Source: Pseudoalteromonas piscicida
GTDB taxonomy: Bacteria; Pseudomonadota; Gammaproteobacteria; Enterobacterales; Alteromonadaceae
Reading direction: 5' to 3'
NCBI RefSeq assembly: GCF_002208135.1
Contig: NZ_CP021646.1
Coordinates: forward strand, 2,668,001 to 2,732,000
Length of the DNA: 64,000 bases
The notes beneath the pieces were generated by a model that ran no database searches, had not been told where the DNA came from, and worked only from the letters and a program-made list of their open reading frames with translations. Made by a program: the position numbers and the translations under genes. This document shows positions 36,415 to 45,680 of this stretch, piece by piece (the first letter of the stretch is position 1; the number at the start of each line of letters is the position of its first letter).

Positions 36415-36888
36415 CTAGGCATCTTGTTGCTTATCCATAAAGTCAGCCATACGCGCTAGTAACTCGGTTTCTGTGAGATCTTCTTTATGCGTGCCTATCG
36501 TCCAGACATGACCAAATGGGTCTCGCAGCGTTCCTGCCCTATCACCATAAAACTGATCACAAACGGGCGTGACTTGCTGTGCCCCCAATTCAATTGCCCC
36601 CGCAAACACAGTGTCCACATCGTCAACATACAACATCAAGCTAACGGGCGTACCACCAAGCTCCTTGGGATCTTTAAAGTGCACATCAGGGCACATATCT
36701 GAAAGCATCACATATGAGTTACCAATCAGCAGCTCCGCATGTGCTATTCCTCCATCTGGCATAGGTAACTGTAGTTTTACGCTGGCACCAAAAGCAGCTC
36801 GGTAAAACTCGATAGCTTTTGCTGCACCAGCCACAATGAGATAAGGCGTGAGTGAATGATAACCGGAAGGAATTGAAGAAGTCGCCAT
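36415..36888 (-). CDS. VOC superfamily protein, PhnB-like
   Basis: A 157-residue protein of the glyoxalase/bleomycin-resistance (VOC) superfamily, PhnB-like subgroup. It has the two babbab units: LTPYLIVAGAAKAIEFYRAAFGA at the start and VSLMLYVDDVDTVFAGAIELGAQQV in the second half, ending in GDRAGTLRDPFGHVWTIGTH. Substrate unknown; members range from metalloenzymes to binding proteins. The His and Glu of a metal site (IAHAELL early, DPFGHVW late) are partly present. Single gene; AGGATC precedes the ATG. Confidence 0.85.
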   Translation of the reverse strand: MATSSIPSGYHSLTPYLIVAGAAKAIEFYRAAFGASVKLQLPMPDGGIAHAELLIGNSYVMLSDMCPDVHFKDPKELGGTPVSLMLYVDDVDTVFAGAIELGAQQVTPVCDQFYGDRAGTLRDPFGHVWTIGTHKEDLTETELLARMADFMDKQQDA

Positions 36889-37085
36889 TATATGGATCCT
36901 ATAAAGTCCGTTAAATTCCCTCTAAACCTAGCCGATTATTTGAAATATGCGAATTAAAATTGCGATGCTCATATTGTTGCGACGATAAGACTTACTCATA
37001 ACTCGATTGTTGATTAACGAATTATTTACCTATATGCTAATTTGGTTTTGTTCATAAAACACACAACAACATGTAAGGGATCAGT

Positions 37086-39638
37086 ATGAAACCAACTTCT
37101 ATTTTACGATTAGCTTGGACGAGCGGTGTTCTCATCCTTGCAGGCCAAGCAAACGCCTACAACTGTAGTAATTTAAGCCCTTGGTCTGAACAACAAGTCT
37201 ACAGACAGGGGGATATTACACAGTCCCAAAACCAAGCATATGAAGCTAAGTGGTACAGTCAAAACGACAATCCAGCAGGCCACTCCGGTCCTTATGATGT
37301 CTGGCGGTCACTGGGAACTTGTGCAACGGGCTCAGGTCAAGCGCCGAGTGTCGTACTCACCAGCCCAAATAATGGCGCTGTGCTGGGTGAAAATGACAGC
37401 GCTGTTTTTTCCGCTAATGCCAATGATGTCGATGGTGACCTAGCTTATGTCGAATTCTTAGTAAATGGCCAAGTCATCGCAACGGACACTACCGCGCCAT
37501 TCCAAACCACTTGGAGCGCAGTACTTGGCGAATACGATATCAGTGCAATTGCCACCGATGCCCAAGGGCTAACCGGAAGTTCACAATCAGCACGGATCAC
37601 AGTAAAACCGAGTGGGGGAAACTTACCACCGAGCGTATCCATTGTAGCACCAGCCAACGGTCAGCAGTTCTATCAAGGCGATATGGTAGGGATCAGCATT
37701 ACAGCTGAAGATAACGACGGTACTATTGCGGGAGTGGAAATTAGCGTGAACAACCAGCTTGTCGGCAGCCTCATGAATCCTCCCTTTCAATTTCAATTCC
37801 AAGCAGAGCAAATTGGTGTAAACCAACTAAATGTTACAGCGATAGACAATCAAGGCTTGATAAGTGAGGCAAACCTTGTCATCGACGTATTAACAAAAGT
37901 GGGTGGTGGCTGCCAAGGCCTCAGAGCATATAGCGCAGGACAAAATTACGAGGCTGGTGAACTCGTCGCGCATAATAATCATAAATATCGCTGTGATGTC
38001 GCAGGTTGGTGTAGCTCAAACGCGCAGTGGGCATACGAGCCAGGTGCGGGCCAGTATTGGAGCGATGCATGGAGCGATTTAGGGATCTGCGCAATCGCGC
38101 CAACCGTAACGTTCGAAAGCCCGTCCAATAATGGTACTGTTTTGGTCAATGCGCCCACCACTATCTCTGTCAATGCTCAAGATACTGACGGCAGTATTGC
38201 TACGCTGTCACTCTATGCCGACAGCACACTCCTCGCAACGGCCAATCAAGGAATGCTTAATCACAGCTGGACACCGACAGCCCTCAAAACCGTGAGCCTA
38301 AAAGCCATTGCCGTCGATAACGAAAGTAATCAAAGCGAGCAAACGATCACAGTGAATGTGACTGATAAACCGATTGCCGTTGATTTACTTGCCCCCACTA
38401 GCGGCAGCCAAGTTACCTTGGGTAATTCCACTCAGTTGATTGCACAAGCATCCTCTTTTGTTGGACAAATCACACAAGTACAGTTTTATGCTGATGGCGT
38501 GTTACTCAATACTGACACAACGCCACCCTACGAATATAGTTATGCACCAGCATCGATTGGTACAAAAACACTTTATGCCACAGCAACCAACGACAATAAT
38601 GATCAGGTGTCTAGTAGCGGCGTGACAGTTCAAGTCATTGACAAGCCCATCGGTAAAAAGCACAAACTGATTGGCTATTGGCATAACTTTGTCAATCCAG
38701 CTGGTTGCCCTATTCCACTTGATCAGATGTCTAATGCTTGGGACATCATCGATATTGCCTTTGCTGAAAATGATAGAAACTCGAATGGCACAGTGCACTT
38801 CACTCCATTTGAAAAAGACATTCGCTCTAACTGCCCGCCTATCGACCCGGTAAAATTCAAATCCGACATGCAGGCACTACAAGCGCAAGGTAAAGTTTTT
38901 GTGCTAAGCCTTGGTGGTGCAGAAGGCACAATTACCCTCAATACGGATGCCGATGAAGCGGCATTTGTCAGTAGCCTCACCGATATTATTCAACAATGGG
39001 GATTTGACGGACTCGATATCGACCTAGAGAGTGGCTCGAACCTTGTGCATGGCTCTCAGATCCAAGCTCGGCTGCCAAGAGCATTAAAACAAATAGAACA
39101 AAATATTGGTGGCAATATGGTACTTACCATGGCCCCTGAGCATCCCTATGTGCATGGTGGCATGATTGCCTATTCAGGTATTTGGGGCGCTTATATTCCA
39201 CTTATAAATGAGCTACGTGATACATTAGACTTACTGCACGTGCAGCTATACAACAATGGCGGCCTACCTAACCCATATGAACCGGGAAGTGCTCCTGAGG
39301 GCTCAGTGAACATGATGGTTGCCCATGCAAAAATGCTGATTGAGGGATTTGGTCTTGCTGATGGCACCCGCTTTGCGCCACTTAGGGATGACCAAGTAGC
39401 CATTGGTCTACCTTCTGGTCCACAGTCGGCAAATTCAGGTCAAGCGCCTATCGGCAATATCATCAATGCCTTAGATTGTTTAACCAAAGGTACAGGATGT
39501 GGCACTATCCAACCCAGTAGGGCTTATCCGAACTTTGGTGGCGTGATGGCATGGTCGATTAACTGGGACAAGTACGATGGCTATAACTTCTCTCAACCCA
39601 TTGGCGATAAATTAACGCAGATGAATCAAGGAAATTAA
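37086..39638 (+). CDS. Secreted multidomain GH18 chitinase
   Basis: An 850-residue secreted enzyme. Signal peptide to about residue 24 (ANA). Domains in order: a CBM5/12-like chitin-binding domain (about 25-79, with W and aromatic residues), two Ig-like domains (about 86-173 and 181-268), a second CBM5/12-like domain (about 276-335, four Cys), two more Ig-like domains (about 340-426 and 431-517) and a GH18 catalytic barrel (about 525-845) with the DGLDIDLE motif at 641-648, where Glu648 is the catalytic acid. It should hydrolyse chitin outside the cell, as marine Pseudoalteromonas commonly do. The four Ig domains probably act as spacers. Monocistronic. Confidence 0.93.
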   Translation: MKPTSILRLAWTSGVLILAGQANAYNCSNLSPWSEQQVYRQGDITQSQNQAYEAKWYSQNDNPAGHSGPYDVWRSLGTCATGSGQAPSVVLTSPNNGAVLGENDSAVFSANANDVDGDLAYVEFLVNGQVIATDTTAPFQTTWSAVLGEYDISAIATDAQGLTGSSQSARITVKPSGGNLPPSVSIVAPANGQQFYQGDMVGISITAEDNDGTIAGVEISVNNQLVGSLMNPPFQFQFQAEQIGVNQLNVTAIDNQGLISEANLVIDVLTKVGGGCQGLRAYSAGQNYEAGELVAHNNHKYRCDVAGWCSSNAQWAYEPGAGQYWSDAWSDLGICAIAPTVTFESPSNNGTVLVNAPTTISVNAQDTDGSIATLSLYADSTLLATANQGMLNHSWTPTALKTVSLKAIAVDNESNQSEQTITVNVTDKPIAVDLLAPTSGSQVTLGNSTQLIAQASSFVGQITQVQFYADGVLLNTDTTPPYEYSYAPASIGTKTLYATATNDNNDQVSSSGVTVQVIDKPIGKKHKLIGYWHNFVNPAGCPIPLDQMSNAWDIIDIAFAENDRNSNGTVHFTPFEKDIRSNCPPIDPVKFKSDMQALQAQGKVFVLSLGGAEGTITLNTDADEAAFVSSLTDIIQQWGFDGLDIDLESGSNLVHGSQIQARLPRALKQIEQNIGGNMVLTMAPEHPYVHGGMIAYSGIWGAYIPLINELRDTLDLLHVQLYNNGGLPNPYEPGSAPEGSVNMMVAHAKMLIEGFGLADGTRFAPLRDDQVAIGLPSGPQSANSGQAPIGNIINALDCLTKGTGCGTIQPSRAYPNFGGVMAWSINWDKYDGYNFSQPIGDKLTQMNQGN

Positions 39639-39722
39639 AGTTACATTGGCCTGAGCTTGGTATGTACGTCAAACGTTATTCTGAGCTCAGGTTGATTAAT
39701 CAATAAAATACAAAAAATAAAG

Positions 39723-39744
39723 GCAGGTACAGCCCAGCTCCTGC
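39723..39744 (-). terminator. Terminator of the second GG-leader peptide gene
   Basis: GCAGG (39723-39727) pairs with CCTGC (39740-39744), with AGC/GCT pairing inside. On the minus strand a T-rich tract follows. It lies 12 bases after the 39756 gene stop. Confidence 0.65.
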
Positions 39745-39755
39745 TTACTTGATTG

Positions 39756-39959
39756 CTAACAATTTTCAGTCGTGTAGTTACCACATCGAGCGCTTGTACA
39801 AAGTGCCGTGGTGATTAAATCACACTCTTTGGTCGTGGTTTCACAACCAATCGTGCCAGGTCTCGTTGTATAACCACCTGCCACATTAGGCGTCGCAGCA
39901 TAATCAAGTGTTTGGCTGTTTTTAGATAAAGACTTTAATTTTTTAACCGTTAATTTCAT
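39756..39959 (-). CDS. GG-leader RiPP-like precursor peptide 2
   Basis: A 67-residue peptide with AAGGA before the ATG. The leader starts MKLTVKKLKSLSK and ends TPNVAGG at residues 23-29, matching peptide 1 almost motif for motif. The 38-residue core carries five Cys and is very rich in Thr (about eleven), a composition that suits thioether or disulfide cross-linking. The core shares nothing with the other two peptides. It lies downstream of and convergent to the chitinase gene, with its own promoter region and terminator. No maturation genes are near, so processing would act in trans. Confidence 0.75.
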   Translation of the reverse strand: MKLTVKKLKSLSKNSQTLDYAATPNVAGGYTTRPGTIGCETTTKECDLITTALCTSARCGNYTTENC

Positions 39960-40273
39960 TGGTAATCCTTTTTTGTTTTATTGATAAACTCAGGAACTAG
40001 CTCGTAATAATTTAGTCCTGAATTTAAGTTGTATCACCTGAACAAAAAACACTCAACTCAATTAAAGCAACAATTCAATCATTCGCGTGTTATCACTGTA
40101 TTTTTGCCAGAACCACACTGAACAACCCTATAACTTAGACTATGTAGCAATCAGCCAACGACACAAACAAACAAGGCTGATAAACAGTCAACAGCTTTTT
40201 GCTTGGAAATAAACTATTTCTCCCCTACTATTATAGCGTTACACACAAATTCATAATGAATCCCAAGGTCGAT
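39960..40273. other. Intergenic region, divergent promoters
   Basis: About 310 bp between the divergent peptide 2 and MFS genes. It is AT-rich and holds no convincing ORF. Promoters for both genes must lie here, but I could not fix a clear -35/-10 pair. Confidence 0.5.
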
Positions 40274-41623
40274 ATGAAATCTTTTCCATCGCTTTATTTA
40301 ACAAATCTATTCTTAGTCGGTGGGACAGGCCTGCTGACCACCTACTTAGCGCTTTATTTAGGTCAGCGCGGCGTCAGTACATTTTGGATTGGCTTGCTTA
40401 CCTCATTTTATTACTTAGGTTTGTTGCTCGGTGCCAAATTAGGCTACCACTTGATCAAGTCGGTTGGGCACATCCGCGCGTTTGCGGCAAGCACAGCGGC
40501 AGTGACGGCCTGCGTAGCAATACATGGGGTGAGTGACAATATTTATCTTTGGCTTGGGCTACGACTTGTGGTTGGTCTTGGCATGATGTGTAACTTTATG
40601 GTGCTCGAAAGCTGGCTGAATGAACAAGCGGCACCCGAGCAACGGGGGCGAGTATTTTCTTTTTACATGCTCACCTCCTACCTCGGTATGGTAACTGGGC
40701 AGTTTGCGCTGTCTAACTTTCCCGAGCTTGGCTATGCGCCGCTATTTTTAATAGTCGTTGCCTTATCCTTTGGGATTATCCCAATTTCAACGACGAGGCG
40801 GATCCACCCAAAGCCACTTAAGCCCATTCAAGTGAGTTTGTTTACCTACTTCAAAAAAGTGCCTCAATCTCTCACCGCGGTCTGTTTTGCGGGTGTGATT
40901 AATGGCAGTTTTTATGGCCTCGCCCCGACTTTTGCCAGTCAATCAGGGTTTAATGCCGAAGAAATTGCTATGTATATGTCGGTAACTATTTTTGCAGGCT
41001 TGCTTGCACAGTGGCCAATGGGCATTATCTCTGACCGAGTTCGCAGAAGTATCTTATTGCGCAGTAATGCCGTTTTTATCGGTTTGATTTCTCTTTGTAT
41101 ATTTTTGCTTCCACTGAGCCCAAGCTACAGTCTTTGGCTGACTTTTGGCTTTGGGTTATTTGCATTTACCATGTATCCACTTTCTTCGGCACTAGCAAAC
41201 TCCCGTGTTGATGATGAAGACCGTGTTGGCGTTTCTTCTGCACTGCTGGTGGCGTTTGGGGGAGGTGCTTGTGTTGGCTCGGCCGCGATTGCACAGATCA
41301 TGTCCCATTTTGGCCATCAAGCCCTATACGCTTCGTTAAGCGCACTAACCGTTGTCATGTTCTTGCTCCTCCACTTTATCAACGCTAGACAAAAAGCCGA
41401 GCAGCCAGAGCCTAGCGACTATGTTGCCGCGACTTCTGATATTACCAGCTCACCGCTCGCTGCCACCATGGATCCGCGTATCGAGGAAAAAACGGCGCAC
41501 GAGCAGCTGCTTGTTGTTGACGAAGACGAACCTCGCGACAATGACGATGAACTCGACGACAATGGGCAAGTTAGTGAGCAAGCCGAGGAGCAAGAGGAAA
41601 CGACTAACAAACCTCAGCCATAG
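40274..41623 (+). CDS. MFS transporter, YcaD-like
   Basis: A protein of about 449 residues with twelve predicted membrane segments, of the major facilitator superfamily and most like the YcaD group. AAGG five bases before the ATG at 40274 supports that start; upstream in-frame ATGs at 40256 and 40199 are less likely. The MFS loop motif is visible as DRVRRS between the seventh and eighth segments. The last 60 residues are cytoplasmic and very acidic, with DEDEPRDNDDELDDNG, an unusual tail. Substrate unknown. Convergent to the LysR gene, with overlapping 3' ends. Confidence 0.82.
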   Translation: MKSFPSLYLTNLFLVGGTGLLTTYLALYLGQRGVSTFWIGLLTSFYYLGLLLGAKLGYHLIKSVGHIRAFAASTAAVTACVAIHGVSDNIYLWLGLRLVVGLGMMCNFMVLESWLNEQAAPEQRGRVFSFYMLTSYLGMVTGQFALSNFPELGYAPLFLIVVALSFGIIPISTTRRIHPKPLKPIQVSLFTYFKKVPQSLTAVCFAGVINGSFYGLAPTFASQSGFNAEEIAMYMSVTIFAGLLAQWPMGIISDRVRRSILLRSNAVFIGLISLCIFLLPLSPSYSLWLTFGFGLFAFTMYPLSSALANSRVDDEDRVGVSSALLVAFGGGACVGSAAIAQIMSHFGHQALYASLSALTVVMFLLLHFINARQKAEQPEPSDYVAATSDITSSPLAATMDPRIEEKTAHEQLLVVDEDEPRDNDDELDDNGQVSEQAEEQEETTNKPQP

Positions 41624-42509
41624 TCTGACTGATAAACGCCCGTAACCAACGAAGTGCAGGATATTGATGCTGCACTTCGTGCCACACCATAGCGACGTCA
41701 AAAGCACAGTCAGGTATAGGGTTTTCAACGAGGGTAAAATCTGCTCCGAGTTTTGATGCCTGACGAGCTGGAATAAGTGCAACCAACTCAGTATTTCTCA
41801 CCAGTTCCGGCACCAATAAAAATGAGGGTACTGACGTCATCACCTGTCTCGATACACCATATTGCTGCAAGATTGAATCAACGAATGTCGAGGTGCTATT
41901 TCCCTCAAAAGACACCACAATATGCTCAAGCTTCACATAATCTGCGATTGTCATTTCTGACGTTAGCTGTGGATGGTGGTTTCTGCCAATCAACACATAC
42001 TTCTCTTGATATAAGGTTTTAAATCTTAATGAATCAGGCCCACATTCCGGCGACATTAATGCCAAGTCGAGTTCTGAGTGTTGTAGCTGGGCTGCAAGCG
42101 TTGCTATTTTTAGATGGCAAAGCACGACCTTAATATTGGGCGCAGCAACTTTTAAACGCCGTATCACCTCTGTCATCACCACCAGCTGTAAATAGTCTGT
42201 ACATGCCACTTTAAAGGTTAAATTGGCCGTTTCAGGGATAAAGTCTTGATGCTCTACTAACACATTGCTCACTAACTTCATCGCAGCGCGAAGTTCAGGC
42301 AGCAAAGCAAGCGCTTTGGCAGTTGGTAGCATGCCTTTATGAATAGGGACTAATAACTGATCATCAAATAGCCCACGCAGACGACTTAGCTGAGTACTTA
42401 CTGCTGGCTGGCTGAGGTTCAGCCTATCTGCCGCTTTGGTCACATTGCACTCTTCCAGTAACACCACCAAAGTCTGAAGCAGGTTTAAGTCCACCCTCTT
42501 ACTATCCAT
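41604..42509 (-). CDS. LysR family transcriptional regulator
   Basis: A 301-residue LysR-type regulator: N-terminal winged HTH (NLLQTLVVLLEECNVTKAADRLNLSQPAVSTQLSRLR, about 9-45), a linker helix, and a two-lobed effector domain. It is divergent from the oxidoreductase gene at 42601 with a 91-bp gap, the usual arrangement for a LysR regulator and its target. It probably controls that gene in response to an unknown small molecule. Its 3' end overlaps the MFS gene on the other strand by 20 bp. Confidence 0.9.
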   Translation of the reverse strand: MDSKRVDLNLLQTLVVLLEECNVTKAADRLNLSQPAVSTQLSRLRGLFDDQLLVPIHKGMLPTAKALALLPELRAAMKLVSNVLVEHQDFIPETANLTFKVACTDYLQLVVMTEVIRRLKVAAPNIKVVLCHLKIATLAAQLQHSELDLALMSPECGPDSLRFKTLYQEKYVLIGRNHHPQLTSEMTIADYVKLEHIVVSFEGNSTSTFVDSILQQYGVSRQVMTSVPSFLLVPELVRNTELVALIPARQASKLGADFTLVENPIPDCAFDVAMVWHEVQHQYPALRWLRAFISQTMAEVC

Positions 42510-42600
42510 TTAATTTATACCTGGAGCAAAAATATTTAATTTCATTTATAACAAGATTATAGAGATAGTAACAACACCTATTCGTTACCGAGCACTTATC

Positions 42601-43371
42601 ATGACCAAATCCGCACTAGTGGTATCGGCACATCCAGAGCCGACTTCCTTAACCCTGACACTCGCCAAAACCAGTGTCGAAACCTTAACGCGCATGGGCT
42701 TGCAAGTTCAAACCTCAGATCTATACCAAATGAACTGGAAAGCAGTGATCGACGCAACCGACTTCCCACAAGATGACTCTCAAGCACCACTTGCGATTAT
42801 TACTGCGTCTAGCAAAGCGTATCACTCAAATACCCTAACCGAAGATGTTCTTCAAGAGCAGCAAAAATTGCTGGCCGCAGACTTGGTTATTTTTCATTTT
42901 CCGCTTTGGTGGTACAGCGTGCCCGCCATACTTAAAGGCTGGTTTGATAGAGTCTATGCCTACGGCTTTGCTTACGGCTATCAAAACAAGGGGAACCAAT
43001 TGCGCTACGGCGAGGGGATTTTACAGGGAAAACGTGCCTTGATTTGCGTAACTACAGGGGGTGGATATGAGGATTACTCTCCTTTAGGGATAAACGGCAC
43101 AATGGACGAATTATTGTTTCCGATCACGCACGGGACTTTGTTTTTCCCTGGTATGGACGTTTTACAAAACCATGTTATTTTCGACGCCAAAGGCGAACCT
43201 AATCAGCGTATAGCTGATGAAATTGCCAATTGGTCAGAGCGCTTAACACACGTATTCAGTGAGCAGCCAATCCCCTACCGAAAACAAAACAGTGGCGATT
43301 ACATCAACGGCCAAGTGCTCAAAGCCGAAGTCGCTAATGGGAAGTCGGGTATTGCTGCACATATTGCTTAA
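42601..43371 (+). CDS. NAD(P)H-dependent flavodoxin-fold oxidoreductase
   Basis: A 256-residue protein of the NQO/MdaB/YwrO-like flavodoxin fold. The N-terminal ALVVSAHPEPTSLT loop binds the FMN or FAD phosphate; LVIFHFPLWWYSVPAILKGWFDRVYAYGFAY is the family hallmark, followed by ICVTTGGGYEDYSPLG. These enzymes reduce quinones or electrophiles by two electrons using NAD(P)H in the cytoplasm. The extra 50 residues at the C-terminus are typical of the larger members. Divergent from the LysR gene, its likely regulator. Confidence 0.9.
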   Translation: MTKSALVVSAHPEPTSLTLTLAKTSVETLTRMGLQVQTSDLYQMNWKAVIDATDFPQDDSQAPLAIITASSKAYHSNTLTEDVLQEQQKLLAADLVIFHFPLWWYSVPAILKGWFDRVYAYGFAYGYQNKGNQLRYGEGILQGKRALICVTTGGGYEDYSPLGINGTMDELLFPITHGTLFFPGMDVLQNHVIFDAKGEPNQRIADEIANWSERLTHVFSEQPIPYRKQNSGDYINGQVLKAEVANGKSGIAAHIA

Positions 43372-43408
43372 TCAGTGTGTTATCAGCTATGTTTATAAGA
43401 CGTAGCTG

Positions 43409-44368
43409 ATGATTGATGAGTATTGTGATTTGCAAAACACGTGGATTGCCTTTGCAGGCTTTATACTGCTCACAACTTGCACAATGGCCAAAAGCTGTGA
43501 GCTTGCTGTACTTGATGGTAGTGTCGTGCTCAATTCCTCAAAGATACAGCCTAAATGCCGTTTTAAACAAGATCAAACCGGCCAGTTGTCTGCTTCAGCT
43601 AAATTCACCTCCGCGCTTACTCATCAAACGCCAAACTCTAAAATTAAGCGGCTATCACAGGAGCGAGCTAAGCAATCATGCAACATCGACGCTACACAAG
43701 GCAGTTTGACTTGTACATTTAATGGCAAAAGCGAAAACTTCACGCTGACTAACACCATTAAACAGGGGAAAATCGCATCAACAAACTGGCAAGATGATGA
43801 ATATGTTTATCTTGGCTGGATGACCAATACTGAGGTATTAATGGGCTATATTGCGTTTGGCGCGCTTAACAAGCATACCGCACCCTTTTTCGTTCCCGCC
43901 TCCCAGTTTTGCCAATATGGTCTAAGCTCGCATATTATCGACCTTGGTAAAGGTGACTTATTGTGCCAAAACCACGAGGGGCTTTGGTCTCATAGCCGTT
44001 TACTGCCTCTACCGCAGCCCTGCCAACAACCACAACAAATGATCCAAGATAAAGGTGGGATTTGGGCGCTGGAGTTTATCGAAAGTAGCTATCAATGGCG
44101 GATCTGCAGATACAACGATAACGCAGGTAGCCTGTTAGCCGCATACGAATACAGCATAGATTTAAAGGCAACGCTGGCTCGGTATGACTTACAGCCCAGT
44201 GATTACACCCAACTTACTTTTTTACCCAATGGCGATACTAACGCTATCGCGAATGCGGTGGAAATAGATAACGTCTTTCCCGTCAGTGATATTACGCCAG
44301 AGCTTGATCCACAGACGATAGAGCTACCTATTCAGCAGCTACAATACAAACTAACTAAGCTAGATTAG
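43409..44368 (+). CDS. Exported protein of unknown function
   Basis: A 319-residue protein. A hydrophobic stretch (about 12-28, IAFAGFILLTTCTMA) after a slightly odd polar start looks like a signal peptide, so the true start could be a little downstream. The mature part has several Cys (KSCEL, PKCRF, QSCNID, LTCTF, FCQYG, LLCQ, QPCQQ, RICRY), enough for multiple disulfides, and is beta-rich. No family recognised. It follows the oxidoreductase gene by 37 bp on the same strand, and its 3' end overlaps the AraC gene by 4 bp. Confidence 0.65.
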   Translation: MIDEYCDLQNTWIAFAGFILLTTCTMAKSCELAVLDGSVVLNSSKIQPKCRFKQDQTGQLSASAKFTSALTHQTPNSKIKRLSQERAKQSCNIDATQGSLTCTFNGKSENFTLTNTIKQGKIASTNWQDDEYVYLGWMTNTEVLMGYIAFGALNKHTAPFFVPASQFCQYGLSSHIIDLGKGDLLCQNHEGLWSHSRLLPLPQPCQQPQQMIQDKGGIWALEFIESSYQWRICRYNDNAGSLLAAYEYSIDLKATLARYDLQPSDYTQLTFLPNGDTNAIANAVEIDNVFPVSDITPELDPQTIELPIQQLQYKLTKLD

Positions 44369-45456
44369 GCCTGTTGATCTTGCGCTTCACGTAGCACTTG
44401 CGTTTGGTTATTTTGCTTTCTAAATTGATTTGGCGTGGTTCCCGTGGCGATTTTAAATGCTCTAGTAAATGGTCCAACCGACGCAAAACCACTTTCCAGT
44501 CCAACGACAAGTACTGGCCAATGCTGTTTAGCGGGGTCTTGTAACAGCACTTTGGCATACTCAACCCTCATCTCATTGACCAATTGGCTGAAGTTGCGCG
44601 CTTGCAGGTTTTGCCGTATCACTCGGCTTATCTTGTATTCAGGTTCATTAAATTGCTGAGCTAAGTCAGCGACTTTTAACCCTTCTTTGAGAAAGCCTTT
44701 TTGCTTGATAAGAAAGTGTTCCACCTGTTGCTGGAGCGCAATATCATCCTCGGTTTGTGTTGGTTCATTTGATTCAATGAGCCTAACGGATGATGTAATT
44801 GTACGTTGAGATGAAAATCGCCAATACAGTAACACTTGCGCCGTCAATATGATGAGGATGGCTGCGCTTGTCACTGCCCATTCTTGAACCTCACGATTGT
44901 TGGCAAAGCGATTTTCGACTAATTTGGTGCCTGCGACGCAAATAAAATAAGCGGATAAGAATAGCACCCTTTGTGCTTTTTCTTGCCCTTGAGACTGCGA
45001 GAACCCTCGGCACCCTTCCCAAAATGCCAGCATGAGCACACTAGATGACAACAACAAGGTAAGCTCATACGCCGCAATGTTAAGCCACTCAACAAATCCG
45101 CTAGCAGTCATGTGTAATTGACTATCGATAAACAAATAACCTTGTCGCCATATGACCAATGCAGCAATGGCGATTGCAAACACAACATGCCTTTTTAAAA
45201 TGGCATGTTTTTCTCTAAATAGTGCCCGAGCAAGCAACCAAAACCCATTACAGGTCACACAAGCGACCATGCCAATTAAATACTGATATCCATTTAAGGA
45301 GTCCTGAGTCAGCTTTTTGGTCGTGGCCAATGCTATCGAGCCGCACACTAAAGCAAAGAGTAAATGTGCTGCTTTTTTCTCTTTTACAAAAAGCTGAGCA
45401 ACAACTAAAGTGCAACATAGGCTAAGCAAAAGTAGGTAATAGTTTTCAATAGTCAT
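44365..45456 (-). CDS. Membrane-anchored AraC family regulator
   Basis: A protein of about 363 residues. The N-terminal 210 residues hold about seven membrane segments; the C-terminal 100 are an AraC-type double HTH (LKVADLAQQFNEPEYKISRVIRQ and GFASVGPFTRAFKIATGTTPNQFRKQ). Such 7TM-AraC proteins sense a signal in the membrane and bind DNA near it. I start at the ATG giving MTIENYYLLLL, because the extra 27 residues from the ATG at 45537 are not membrane-like; neither has a clear ribosome site. It is divergent from the DUF2306 operon, its likely target. Confidence 0.82.
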   Translation of the reverse strand: MTIENYYLLLLSLCCTLVVAQLFVKEKKAAHLLFALVCGSIALATTKKLTQDSLNGYQYLIGMVACVTCNGFWLLARALFREKHAILKRHVVFAIAIAALVIWRQGYLFIDSQLHMTASGFVEWLNIAAYELTLLLSSSVLMLAFWEGCRGFSQSQGQEKAQRVLFLSAYFICVAGTKLVENRFANNREVQEWAVTSAAILIILTAQVLLYWRFSSQRTITSSVRLIESNEPTQTEDDIALQQQVEHFLIKQKGFLKEGLKVADLAQQFNEPEYKISRVIRQNLQARNFSQLVNEMRVEYAKVLLQDPAKQHWPVLVVGLESGFASVGPFTRAFKIATGTTPNQFRKQNNQTQVLREAQDQQA

Positions 45457-45680
45457 GGTGGTTGAAGGAATATTGATCGACACAGAAACTCTAACAGCCA
45501 CACCAAAAGCATTCAAATTAACTTTGTAAATAACCATTACATCAGGTTAAGCAAACTTAACACCGCCATTTTTAAAATTCGGCCTACTTTCTTTGCTTTG
45601 ATTTTCAAAATCAAAGCGACGAGATAGCAAAACCTTGTCATTTTATATATCAAGTTTATTGATTTATAAGGATAAGTATT

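Noticed and set aside
39650..39691. CCTGAGCT...AGCTCAGG inverted repeat after the chitinase as a third MITE copy
   Set aside because: It shares only 8-9 bases with the MITE ends and lacks the internal blocks; a terminator or chance is likelier.
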